64,000 bases of DNA from Fasciola hepatica (taxonomy: Eukaryota; Platyhelminthes; Trematoda; Plagiorchiida; Fasciolidae). The notes under the pieces were generated by a model. It had not been told where the DNA came from. It did no database searches and was given only the letters and a program-made list of their open reading frames with translations. The stretch covers positions 1,302,001 to 1,366,000 of the forward strand of contig CANUEZ040000206.1 of assembly GCA_948099385.1 (NCBI GenBank). The letters run 5' to 3'. Below are positions 1 to 10,704 of the stretch, in pieces (the first letter of the stretch is position 1; every line of letters begins with the position of its first letter). A program made the position numbers and the translations under genes.

Positions 1-124
1 TGGTGTGCGAGAATTTGGTTGTTACCATTCAAAGCGAAAGCGAAAGCCGAAGACAATTTGGGGATTGTGCTATATCATGTAGTGTATATGTTGAACAAAG
101 CGTTGAGACCCATATCGGATAGCC
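1..124 (+). repeat. Partial array A monomer at window start
   Basis: This is the 3' part of a 423-bp unit, from 'tggtgtgcgag' through the GAAAGC tract to 'cggatag'. It carries the 'accattc' and 'tcatgtag' variants and a 'gaagacaat' change beside the hexamer tract. The array clearly continues upstream of the window. Confidence 0.95.
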
Positions 125-547
125 TTGTGGTTTGGGTGTTCGACTGACATTCGTTCACCCCAACCCTTGTTCGTGTCTCCGAGTGAGCTCTGTCCATGTG
201 CAATGCTCATGTTTCCCTTAGCGGATCAAACAGCTGTACAGTGCTTCCATAATTTTCAATGGTCAGTTCAGTGTTCAAGCTGCATGGAGAATCATATTAT
301 ACAAATCTACTCTGCTACTGCTCTATTGCGTTGTATGAGCAATCTGTGTGGATTGTTCATAAGGGAATGCCTTGGTTTTACTTAGGCCCATAAATAGAGA
401 AGTGATGGAACATAGGATTGGTTTGGTGTGCGAGAATTTGGTTGTTACCATTCAAAGCGAAAGCGAAAGCCGAAGCCAATTTGGGGATTGTGCTATATCA
501 CGTAGTGTATATGTTGAACAAAGCGCTGAGACCCATATCGGATAGCC

Positions 548-1393
548 TTGTGGTTTGGGTGTTCGACTGACATTCGTTCACCTCATCCCTTGTTCGTGTC
601 TCTGAGTGGGCTCTGTCCATGTGCAATGCTCATGATTCCCTTAGCGGATCAAACAGCTGTACAGTGCTTCCATAATTTTCAATGGTCAGTTTAGTGTTCA
701 AGCTGCATGGAGAATCATATTATACAAATCTACTCTGCTACTGCTCTATTGCATTGTATGAGCAATCTGTGTTGGGATTGTTCATAAGGGAATGCCTTGG
801 TTTTACTTAGGCCCATAAACAGAGAAGTGATGGAACATAGGATTGGATCGGTGTGCGAGAATTTGGTTGTTACCGTTCAAAGCGAAAGCGAAAGCCGAAG
901 CCAATTTGGGGATTGTGCTATAACATGTAGTGTATATGTTGAACAAATCGTTGAGACCCATATCGGATAGCCTTGTGGTTTGGGTGTTCGACTGACATTC
1001 GTTCACCCCAACCCTTGTTCGTGTCTCCGAGTGATTTGTCCATGTGCAATGTTCATGATTCCCTTAGCGGATCAAACAGCTGTACAGTGCTTCCATAATT
1101 TCCAATGGTCAGTTCAGTGTTCAAGCTGCATGGAGAATCATATTATACAAATCTACTCTGCTACTGCTCTATTGCATTGTATGAGCAATCTGTGTAGATT
1201 GTTCATAAGGGAATGCCTTGGTTTTACTTGGGCCCATAAATAGAGAAGTGATGGAACATAGGATTGGATCGGTGTGCGAGAATTTGGTTGTTACCGTTCA
1301 AAGCGAAAGCGAAAGCCGAAGCCAATTTGGGGATTGTGCTATATCACGTAGTGTATATGTTGAACAAAGCGTTGAGACCCATATCGGATAGCC
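548..1393 (+). repeat. Two length-compensating variant monomers
   Basis: The unit starting at 548 is 425 bp because of 'tgtgttgggattg' in place of 'tgtgtggattg'. The next unit (973) is 421 bp because 'gagtgggctctgtcc' is shortened to 'gagtgatttgtcc'. The first unit also has an in-frame TAG ('cagtttagtg'). Together they show the largest indels in this part of array A. Confidence 0.85.
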
Positions 1394-3510
1394 TTGTGAT
1401 TTGGGTGTTCGACTGACATTCGTTCACCCCAACCCTTGTTCGTGTCTCCGAGTGGTCTCTGTCCATGTGCAATGCTCATCATTCCCTTAGCGGATAAAAC
1501 AGCTGTACAGTGCTTCCATAATTTTCAATGGTCATTTCAGTGGTCAAGTTGCATGGAGAAACAAATTATACAAATCTACTCTGCTACTGCTCTATTGCAT
1601 TGTATGAGCAATCTGTGTGGATTGTTCATAAGGGAATGCCTTGGTTTTACTTAGGCCCATAAATAGAGAAGTGATGGAACATAGGATTGGTTTGGTGTGC
1701 GAGAATTTGGTTGTTACCATTCAAAGCGAAAGCGAAAGCCGAAGCCAATTTTGGGATTGTGCTATATCATGTAGTGTATATGTTGAACAAAGCGTTGAGA
1801 CCCATATCGGATAGCCTTGTGGTTTGGGTGTTCGAATGACATTCGTTCACCCCAACCCTTGTTCGTGTCTCCGAGTGGGCTCTGTCCATGTGCAATGCTC
1901 ATGATTCCCTTAGCGGATCAAACAGCTGTACAGTGCTTCCATAATTTTTCAATGGTCAGTTCAGTGTTCAAGCTGCATGGAGAATCATATTATACAAATC
2001 TACTCTGCTACTGCTCTATTGCATTGTATGAGCAATCTGTGTGGATTGTTCATAAGGGAATGCCTTGGTTTTACTTGGGCCCATAAATAGAGAAGTGATG
2101 GAATATAGGATTGGATCGGTGTGCGAGAATTTGGTTGTTACCATTCAAAGCGAAAGCGAAAGCCGAAGCCAATTTGGGGATTGTGCTATATCATGTATTG
2201 TATATGTTGAACAAAGCGTTGAGACCCATATCGGATAGCCTTGTGGTTTGGGTGTTCGAATGACATTCGTTCACCCCAACCCTTGTTCGTGTCTCCGAGT
2301 GGGCTCTGTCCATGTGCAATGCTCATGATTCCCTTAGCGGATCAAACAGCTGTACAGTGCTTCCATAATTTCCAATGGTCAGTTTCGTGGTCAAGCTGCA
2401 TGGAGAATCATATTATACAAATCTACTCTGCTACTGCTCTATTGCATTGTATGAGCAATCTGTGTGGATTGTTCATAAGGGAATGCCTTGGTTTTACTTG
2501 GGCCCATAAATAGAGAAGTGATGGAACATAGGATTGGATCGGTGTGCGAGAATTTGGTTGTTACCGTTCAAAGCGAAAGCGAAAGCCGAAGCCAATTTGG
2601 GGATTGTGCTATATCATGTAGTGTATATGTTGAACAAATCGTTGAGACCCATATCGGATAGCCTTGTGATTTGGGTGTTCGAATGACATTCGTTCACCCC
2701 AACCCTTGTTCGTGTCTCCGAGTGGTCTCTGTCCATGTGCAATGCTCATCATTCCCTTAGCGGATCAAACAGCTGTACAGTGCTTCCATAATTTTCAATG
2801 GTCAGTTCAGTGTTCAAGCTGCATGGAGAAACAAATTATACAAATCTACTCTGCTACTGCTCTATTGCATTGTATGAGCAATCTGTGTGGATTGTTCATA
2901 AGGGAATGCCTTGGTTTTACTTGGGCCCATAAATAGAGAAGTGATGGAACATAGGATTGGTTTGGTGTGCGAGAATTTGGTTGTTACCATTCAAAGCGAA
3001 AGCGAAAGCCGAAGCCAATTTTGGGATTGTGCTATATCATGTAGTGTATATGTTGAACAAAGCGTTGAGACCCATATCGGATAGCCTTGTGGTTTGGGTG
3101 TTCGAATGACATTCGTTCACCCCAACCCTTGTTCGTGTCTCCGAGTGGGCTCTGTCCATGTGCAATGCTCATGATTCCCTTAGCGGATCAAACAGCTGTA
3201 CAGTGCTTCCATAATTTTTCAATGGTCAGTTCAGTGTTCAAGCTGCATGGAGAATCATATTATACAAATCTACTCTGCTACTGCTCTATTGCATTGTATG
3301 AGCAATCTGTGTGGATTGTTCATAAGGGTATGCCTTGGTTTTACTTGGGCCCATAAATAGAGAAGTGATGGAACATAGGATTGGATCGGTGTGCGAGAAT
3401 TTGGTTGTTACCATTCAAAGCGAAAGCGAAAGCCGAAGCCAATTTGGGGATTGTGCTATATCATGTAGTGTATATGTTGAACAAAGCGTTGAGACCCATA
3501 TGGGATAGCC
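1394..3510 (+). repeat. Three-monomer-spaced recurrence, 1,270 bp apart
   Basis: Units 1394 and 1817 recur at 2664 and 3087. Shared rare markers are 'ccttgtgatttggg' (about 1390 and 2660), 'gagtggtctctg' (about 1451 and 2721), 'caattttgggattg' (about 1745 and 3015) and an extra T in 'aatttttcaatgg' within units 1817 and 3087. The third unit of each group (2241 and 3511) does not match, so homogenisation is partial. Confidence 0.75.
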
Positions 3511-6473
3511 TTGTGGTTTGGGTGTTCGACTGACATTCGTTCACCCCAACCCTTGTTCGTGTCTCCGAGTGGGCTCTGTCCATGTGCAATGCTCATGATT
3601 CCTTTAGCGGATCAAACAGCTGTACAGTGCTTCCATAATTTTCAATGGTCAGTTCAGTGTTCAAGCTGCATGGAGAATCATATTATACAAATCTACTCTG
3701 CTACTGCTCTATTGCATTGTATGAGCAATCTGTGTGAATTGTTCATAAGGGAATGCCTTGGTTTTACTCAGGCCCATAAATAGAGAATTGATGGAACATA
3801 GGATTGGATCGGTGTGCGAGAATTTGGTTGTTACCGTTCAAAGCGAAAGCGAAAGCCAAAGCCAGTTTGGGGATTGTGCTATATCATGTAGTGTATATGT
3901 TGAACAAAGCGTTGAGACCCATATCGGATAGCCTTGTGGTTTGGGTGTTCGACTGACATTCGTTCACCCCAACCCTTGTTCGTGTCTCCGAGTGGGCTCT
4001 GTCCATGTGCAATGCTCATCATTCCCTTAGCGGATCAAACAGCTGTACAGTGCTTCCATAATTTTTCAATGGTCAGTTCAGTGTTCAAGCTGCATGGAGA
4101 ATCATATTATACAAATCTACTCTGCTACTGCTCTATTGCATTGTATGAGCAATCTGTGTGGATTGTTCATAAGGGAATGCCTTGGTTTTACTTAGGCCCA
4201 TAAATAGAGAAGTGATGGAACATAGGATTGGATCGGTGTGCGAAAATTTGGTTGTTACCGTTCAAAGCGAAAGCGAAAGCCGAAGGCGATTTGGGGATTG
4301 TGCTATATCATGTAGTGTATATGTTGAACAAAGCGTTGAGACCCATATCGGATAGCCTTGTGGTTTGGGTGTTCGAATGACATTCGTTCACCCCAACCCT
4401 TGTTCGTGTCTCCGAGTGGGCTCTGTCCATGTGCAATGCTCATGATTCCCTTAGCGGATCAAACAGCTGTACAGTGCTTCCATAATTTTTCAATGGTCAG
4501 TTCAGTGTTCAAGCTGCATGGAGAATCATATTATACAAATCTACTCTGCTACTGCTCTATTGCATTGTATGAGCAATCTGTGTGAATTGTTCATAAGGGA
4601 ATGCCTTGGTTTTACTTGGGCCCATAAATAGAGAAGTGATGGAACATAGGATTGAATCGGTGTGCGAGAATTTGGTTGTTACTATTCAAAGCGAAAGCGA
4701 AAGCCGAAGCCAATTTGGGGATTGTGCTATATCACGTAGTGTATATGTTGAACAAAGCGTTGAGACCCATATGGGATAGCCTTGTGGTTTGGGTGTTCGA
4801 CTGACATTCGTTCACCCCAACCCTTGTTCGTGTCTCCGAGTGGGCTCTGTCCATGTGCAATGCTCATGATTCCCTTAGCGGATCAAACAGCTGTACAGTG
4901 CTTCCATAATTTTCAATGGTCAGTTCAGTGTTCAAGCTGCATGGAGAATCATATTATACAAATCTACTCTGCTACTGCTCTATTGCATTGTATGAGCAAT
5001 CTGTGTGAATTGTTCATAAGGGAATGCCTTGGTTTTACTCAGGCCCATAAATAGAGAAGTGATGGAACATAGGATTGGATCGGTGTGCGAGAATTTGGTT
5101 GTTACCGTTCAAAGCGAAAGCGCAATTCGAAGCCAATTTGCGGATTGTGCTATATCATGTAGTGTATATGTTGAACAAAGCGTTGAGACCCATATCGGAT
5201 AGCCTTGTGGTTTGGGTGTTCGACTGACATTCGTTCACCCCAACCCTTGTTCGTGTCTCCGAGTGGGCTCTGTCCATGTGCAATGCTCATGATTCCCTTA
5301 GCGGATCAAACAGCTGTACAGTGCTTCCATAATTTTCAATGGTCAGTTCAGTGTTCAAGCTGCATGGAGAATCATATTATACAAATCTACTCTGCTACTG
5401 CTCTATTGCATTGTATGAGCAATCTGTGTGGATTGTTCATAAGGGAATGCCTTGGTTTTACTTAGGCCCATAAATAGAGAAGTGATGGAACATAGGATTG
5501 GTTTGGTGTGCGAGAATTCGGTTGTTACCGTTCAAAGCGAAAGCGAAAGCCGAAGCCAGTTTGGGGATTGTGCTATATCATATAGTGTATATGTTGAACA
5601 AAGCGTTGAGACCCATATCGGATAGCCTTGTGGTTTGGGTGTTCGACTGACATTCGTTCACCCCAACCCTTGTTCGTGTCTCCGAGTGGGTTCTGTCCAT
5701 GTGCAATGCTCATGATTCCCTTAGCGGATCAAACAGCTGTACAGTGCTTCCATAATTTTCAATGGTCAGTTCAGTGTTCAAGCTGCATGGAGAATCATAT
5801 TATACAAATCTACTCTGCTACTGCTCTATTGCATTGTATGAGCAATCTGTGTGGATGGTTCATAAGGGAATGCCTTGGTTTTACTTAGGCCCATAAATAG
5901 AGAAGTGATGGAACATAGGATTGGATCGGTGTGCGAGAATTTGGTTGTTACCATTCAAAGCGAAAGCGAAAGCCGAAGCCAATTTGGGGATTGTGCTATA
6001 TCACGTAGTGTATATGTTGAACAAAGCGTTGAGACCCATATCGGATAGCCTTGTGGTTTGGGTGTTCGACTGACATTCGTTCACCCCAACCCTTGTTCGT
6101 GTCTCCGAGTGGGCTCTGTCCATGTGCAATGCTCATGATTCCCTTAGCGGATCAAACAGCTGTACTGTGCTTCCATAATTTTCAATGGTCAGTTCAGTGT
6201 TCAAGCTGCATGGAGAATCATATTATACAAATCTACTCTGCTACTGCTCTATTGCATTGTATGAGCATTCTGTGTGGATTGTTCATAAGGGAATGCCTTG
6301 GTTTTACTTAGGCCCATAAATAGAGAAGTGATGGAAGATAGGATTGGATCGGTGTGCGAGAATTTGGTTGTTACCGTTCAAAGCGAATGCGAAAGCCGAA
6401 GCCAATTTGGGGATTGTGCTATATCATGTAGTGTATATGTTGAACAAAGCGTTGAGACCCATATCGGATAGCC

Positions 6474-6734
6474 TTGTGGTTTGGGTGTTCGACTGACATT
6501 CGTTCACCCCAACCCTTGTTCGTGTCTCCGAGTGGGCTCTGTCCATGTGCAATGCTCATGATTCCCTTAGCGGATCAAACAGCTGTACAGTGCTTCCATA
6601 ATTTTCAATGGTCAGTTCAGTGTTCAAGCTGCATGGAGAATCATATTATACAAATCTACTCTGCTACTGCTCTATTGCATTGTATGAGCAATCTGTGTGG
6701 ATTGTTCATAAGGGAATGCCTTGGTTTTACTTAG
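6474..6734 (+). other. Recurrent 86-codon open frame in array A (probably not a gene)
   Basis: This frame recurs in most A units and always ends at the TAG of 'tttacttagg' (TAA after 'caggcccataaa' in some units). It opens at TTG; the first in-frame ATG is about 27 codons later, so a normal eukaryotic start would leave roughly 60 codons. It is broken by one-base indels in at least eleven units and by internal stops in others (548, 42003). No domain, signal peptide or membrane segment is recognisable. Array B keeps the homologous frame open on the minus strand with a related central peptide (ending SSCMINHIIQI against SSCMENHIIQI), as expected from nucleotide similarity alone. Confidence 0.2.
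6579..6590. other. Conserved overlapping double palindrome (representative, array A)
   Basis: The 12 bases ACAGCTGTACAG contain two overlapping perfect palindromes, ACAGCTGT (6579-6586, with an E-box-like CAGCTG core) and CTGTACAG (6583-6590). The element recurs once per monomer in both arrays and sits in one of the longest blocks identical between A and B. Exceptions I saw in A are point changes near 6163, 14201, 14625, 21815, 26470, 32812 and 44653. A binding site is inference; the sequence shows only the symmetry and the conservation. Confidence 0.7.
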
Positions 6735-6802
6735 GCCCATAAATAGAGAAGTGATGGAACATAGGATTGGATCGGTGTGCGAGAATTTGGTTGTTACCGT
6801 TC

Positions 6803-6826
6803 AAAGCGAAAGCGAAAGCCGAAGCC
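6803..6826 (+). repeat. GAAAGC hexamer tract specific to array A (representative)
   Basis: A short imperfect repeat of GCGAAA/GAAAGC followed by CCGAAGCC lies in each A monomer just after 'ttaccgttc'. At the matching place array B has a shorter sequence, with only one 'aaagcga'. The tract is therefore an expansion in A or a contraction in B. Recurrent variants are gcgaatgc, gcgaacgcc, ccgaatcc and ccgaaggcg. Rarer forms with 'aattcgaagcc' occur near 5122 and 21622. Confidence 0.8.
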
Positions 6827-6896
6827 AATTTGGGGATTGTGCTATATCATATAGTGTATATGTTGAACAAAGCGTTGAGACCCATATCGGATAGCC

Positions 6897-9800
6897 TTGT
6901 GGTTTGGGTGTTCGACTGACATTCGTTCACCCCAACCCTTGTTCGTGTCTCCGAGTGGGTTCTGTCCATGTGCAATGCTCATGATTCCCTTAGCGGATCA
7001 AACAGCTGTACAGTGCTTCCATAATTTTCAATGGTCAGTTCAGTGTTCAAGCTGCATGGAGAATCATATTATACAAATCTACTCTGCTACTGCTCTATTG
7101 CATTGTATGAGCATTCTGTGTGGATTGTTCATAAGGGAATGCCTTGGTTTTACTTAGGCCCATAAATAGAGAAGTGATGGAACATAGGATTGGATCGGTG
7201 TGCGAGAATTTGGTTGTTACCGTTCAAAGCGAATGCGAAAGCCGAAGCCAATTTGGGGATTGTGCTATATCATGTAGTGTATATGTTGAACAAAGCGTTG
7301 AGACCCATATCGGAGAGCCTTGTGGTTTGGGTGTTCGACTGACATTCGTTCACCCCAACCCTTGTTCGTGTCTCCGAGTGGGCTCTGTCCATGTGCAATG
7401 CTCATGATTCCCTTAGCGGATCAAACAGCTGTACAGTGCTTCCATAATTTTTCAATGGTCAGTTCAGTGTTCAAGCTGCATGGAGAATCATATTATACAA
7501 ATCTACTCTGCTACTGCTCTATTGCATTGTATGAGCAATCTGTGTGGATTGTTCATAAGGGAATGCCTTGGTTTTACTTGGGCCCATAAATAGAGAAGTG
7601 ATGGAACATAGGATTGAATCGGTGTGCGAGAATTTGGTTGTTACCATTCAAAGCGAATGCGAAAGCCGAAGCCAATTTTGGGATTGTGCTATATCACGTA
7701 GTGTATATGTTGAACAAAGCGTTGAGACCCATATCGGATAGCCTTGTGGTTTGGGTGTTCGACTGACATTCGTTCACCCCAACCCTTGTTCGTGTCTCCG
7801 AGTGGGCTCTGTCCATGTGCAATGCTCATGATTCCCTTAGCGGATCAAACAGCTGTACAGTGCTTCCATAATTTTCAATGGTCAGTTCAGTGTTCAAGCT
7901 GCATGGAGAATCATATTATACAAATCTACTCTGCTACTGCTCTATTGCATTGTATGAGCAATCTGTGTGAATTGTTCATAAGGGAATGCCTTGGTTTTAC
8001 TCAGGCCCATAAATAGAGAAGTGATGGAACATAGGATTGGATCGGTGTGCGAGAATTTGGTTGTTACCGTTCAAAACGAAAGCGAACGCCGAAGCCAGTT
8101 TGGGGATTGTGCTATATCATGTAGTGTATATGTTGAACAAAGCGTTGAGACCCATATCGGATAGCCTTGTGGTTTGGGTGTTCGACTGACATTCGTTCAC
8201 CCCAACCCTTGTTCGTGTCTCCGAGTGGGCTCTGTCCATGTGCAATGCTCATCATTCCCTTAGCGGATCAAACAGCTGTACAGTGCTTCCATAATTTTCA
8301 ATGGTCAGTTCCGTGGTCAAGCTGCATGGAGAAACATATTATGCAAATGTACTCTGCTACTGCTCTATTGCATTGTATGAGCAATCTGTGTGGATTGTTC
8401 ATAAGGGAATGCCTTGGTTTTACTTAGGCCCATAAATAGAGAAGTGATGGAACATAGGATTGGATCGGTGTGCGAGAATTTGGTTGTTACCGTTCAAAGC
8501 GAAAGCGAAAGCCGAAGCCAATTTGGGGATTGTGCTATATCATATAGTGTATATGTTGAACAAAGCGTTGAGACCCATATCGGATAGCCTTGTGGTTTGG
8601 GTGTTCGACTGACATTCGTTCACCCCAACCCTTGTTCGTGTCTCCGAGTGGGTTCTGTCCATGTGCAATGCTCATGATTCCCTTAGCGGATCAAACAGCT
8701 GTACAGTGCTTCCATAATTTTCAATGGTCAGTTCAGTGTTCAAGCTGCATGGAGAATCATATTATACAAATCTACTCTGCTACTGCTCTATTGCATTGTA
8801 TGAGCAATCTGTGTGGATTGTTCATAAGGGAATGCCTTGGTTTTACTTAGGCCCATAAATAGAGAAGTGATGGAACATAGGATTGGTTTGGTGTGCGAGA
8901 ATTTGGTTGTTACCATTCAAAGCGAAAGCGAACGCCGAAGCCAATTTGGGGATTGTGCTATATCATGTAGTGTATATGTTGAACAAAGCGTTGAGACCCA
9001 TATCGGATAGCCTTGTGGTTTGGGTGTTCGACTGACATTCGTTCACCCCAACCCTTGTTCGTGTCTCCGAGTGGGCTCTGTCCATGTGCAATGCTCATGA
9101 TTCCCTTAGCGGATCAAACAGCTGTACAGTGCTTCCATAATTTTCAATGGTCAGTTCAGTGTTCAAGCTGCATGGAGAATCATATTATACAAATCTACTC
9201 TGCTACTGCTCTATTGCATTGTATGAGCAATCTGTGTGGATTGTTCATAAGGGAATGCCTTGGTTTTACTTAGGCCCATAAATAGAGAAGTGATGGAACA
9301 TAGGATTGGATCGGTGTGCGAGAATTTGGTTGTTACCATTCAAAGCGAATGCGAACGCCGAAGCCAATTTGGGGATTGTGCTATATCATGTAGTGTATAT
9401 GTTGAACAAAGCGTTGAGACCCATATCGGATAGCCTTGTGGTTTGGGTGTTCGAATGACATTCGTTCACCCCAACCTTTGTGAGTGTCCCCGTATGGGTT
9501 CTGTCCATGTGCAATGCTCATGATTCCCTTAGCGGATCAAACAGCTGTACAGTGCTTCCATAATTTTCAATGGTCAGTTCAGTGTTCAAGCTGCATGGAG
9601 AATCATATTATACAATTCTACTCTGCTACTGCTCTATTGCATTGTATGAGCAATCTGTGTAGATTGTTCATAAGGGAATGCCTTGGTTTTACTTAGGCCC
9701 ATAAATAGAGAAGTGATGGAACATAGGATTGAATCGGTGTGCGAGAATTTGGTTGTTACCGTTCAAAGCGAAAGCGAAAGCCGAAGCCAATTTGGGGATT

Positions 9801-10704
9801 GTGCTATATCATGTAGTGTATATGTTGAACAAAGCGTTGAGACCCATATCGGATAGCCTTGTGGTTTGGGTGTTCGAATGACATTCGTTCACCCCAACCC
9901 TTGTTCGTGTCTCCGAGTGGGCTCTGTCCATGTGCAATGCTCATGATTCCCTTAGCGGATCAAACAGCTGTACAGTGCTTCCATAATTTTCAATGGTCAG
10001 TTCAGTGTTCAAGCTGCATGGAGAATCATATTATACAAATCTACTCTGCTACTGCTCTATTGCATTGTATGAGCAATCTGTGTGGATTGTTCATAAGGGA
10101 ATGCCTTGGTTTTACTTAGGCCCATAAATAGAGAAGTGATGGAACATAGGATTTGATCGGTGTGCTAGAATTTGGTTGTTACCGTTCAAAGCGAAAGCGA
10201 AAGCCGAAGCCAATTTGGGGATTGTGCTATATCATATAGTGTGTATGTTGAACAAAGCGTTGAGACCCATATCGGATAGCCTTGTGGTTTGGGTGTTCGA
10301 CTGACATTCGTTCACCCCAACCCTCGTTCGTGTCTCCGAGTGGGTTCTGTCCATGTGCAATGCTCATGTTTCCCTTAGCGGATCAAACAGCTGTACAGTG
10401 CTTCCATAATTTTCAATGGTCAGTTCAGTGTTCAAGCTGCATGGAGAATCATATTATACAAATCTACTCTGCTACTGCTCTATTGCATTGTATGAGCAAT
10501 CTGTGTGGATTGTTCATAAGGGAATGCCTTGGTTTTACTTAGGCCCATAAATAGAGAAGTGATGGAACATAGGATTGGATCGGTGTGCGAGAATTTGGTT
10601 GTTACCGTTCAAAGCGAAAGCGAAAGCCGAAGCCAATTTGGGGATTGTGCTATATCATATAGTGTATATGTTGAACAAAGCGTTGAGACCCATATCGGAT
10701 AGCC
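6897..10704 (+). repeat. Nine-monomer higher-order repeat, copy 1 (3,808 bp)
   Basis: Nine units from 6897 to 10282 match, in order, the nine units from 10705 to 14090 at a constant offset of 3,808 bp. Paired diagnostic variants include 'caattttggg' (7672 and 11480), 'atgcaaatgtac' (8341 and 12149), 'cctttgtgagtgtcccc' (9475 and 13283), 'acaattctac' (9614 and 13422), 'gtgctagaat' (10161 and 13969) and 'ccctcgttcg' (10321 and 14129). Flanking units 6474 and 14513 do not extend the match, so the block is exactly nine units. Confidence 0.88.

Larger units (their letters stand above)
6474..6896 (+). repeat. Representative array A monomer (unit 16) with anatomy
   Basis: This unit is close to the array majority sequence. 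Its order is: a segment starting TTGTGGTTTGGG; 'gttcgactgac'; a CpG-bearing part with 'gttcgtgtctccgag'; the double palindrome at 6579-6590; 'caagctgcatgg'; the AT-rich block 'catattatacaaatct'; a pyrimidine-rich part built on ctactctgctactgctct; 'gggaatgccttgg'; 'ggatcggtgtgcgag'; the GAAAGC tract at 6803-6826; 'gtgctatatcatgtag'; 'gttgaacaaagcgttgag'; and 'cggatag'. The blocks at the palindrome, 'catattatacaaatct', 'gtgctatatcatgtagtg' and 'gttgaacaaagcgttga' are shared nearly unchanged with array B on the opposite strand, so they predate the split of the two families. Confidence 0.93.

Noticed and set aside
6474..6896. Bacterial or phage tandem gene cluster
   Set aside because: There are no ribosome binding sites with matching genes, no recognisable proteins, and 64 kb without a single gene, which fits eukaryotic satellite DNA instead.
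7144..7407. Longer open frame produced by loss of a stop ('cggagagcc' for 'cggatagcc')
   Set aside because: This is a single private substitution in one unit that merely joins two shadow frames. Nothing suggests selection for it.
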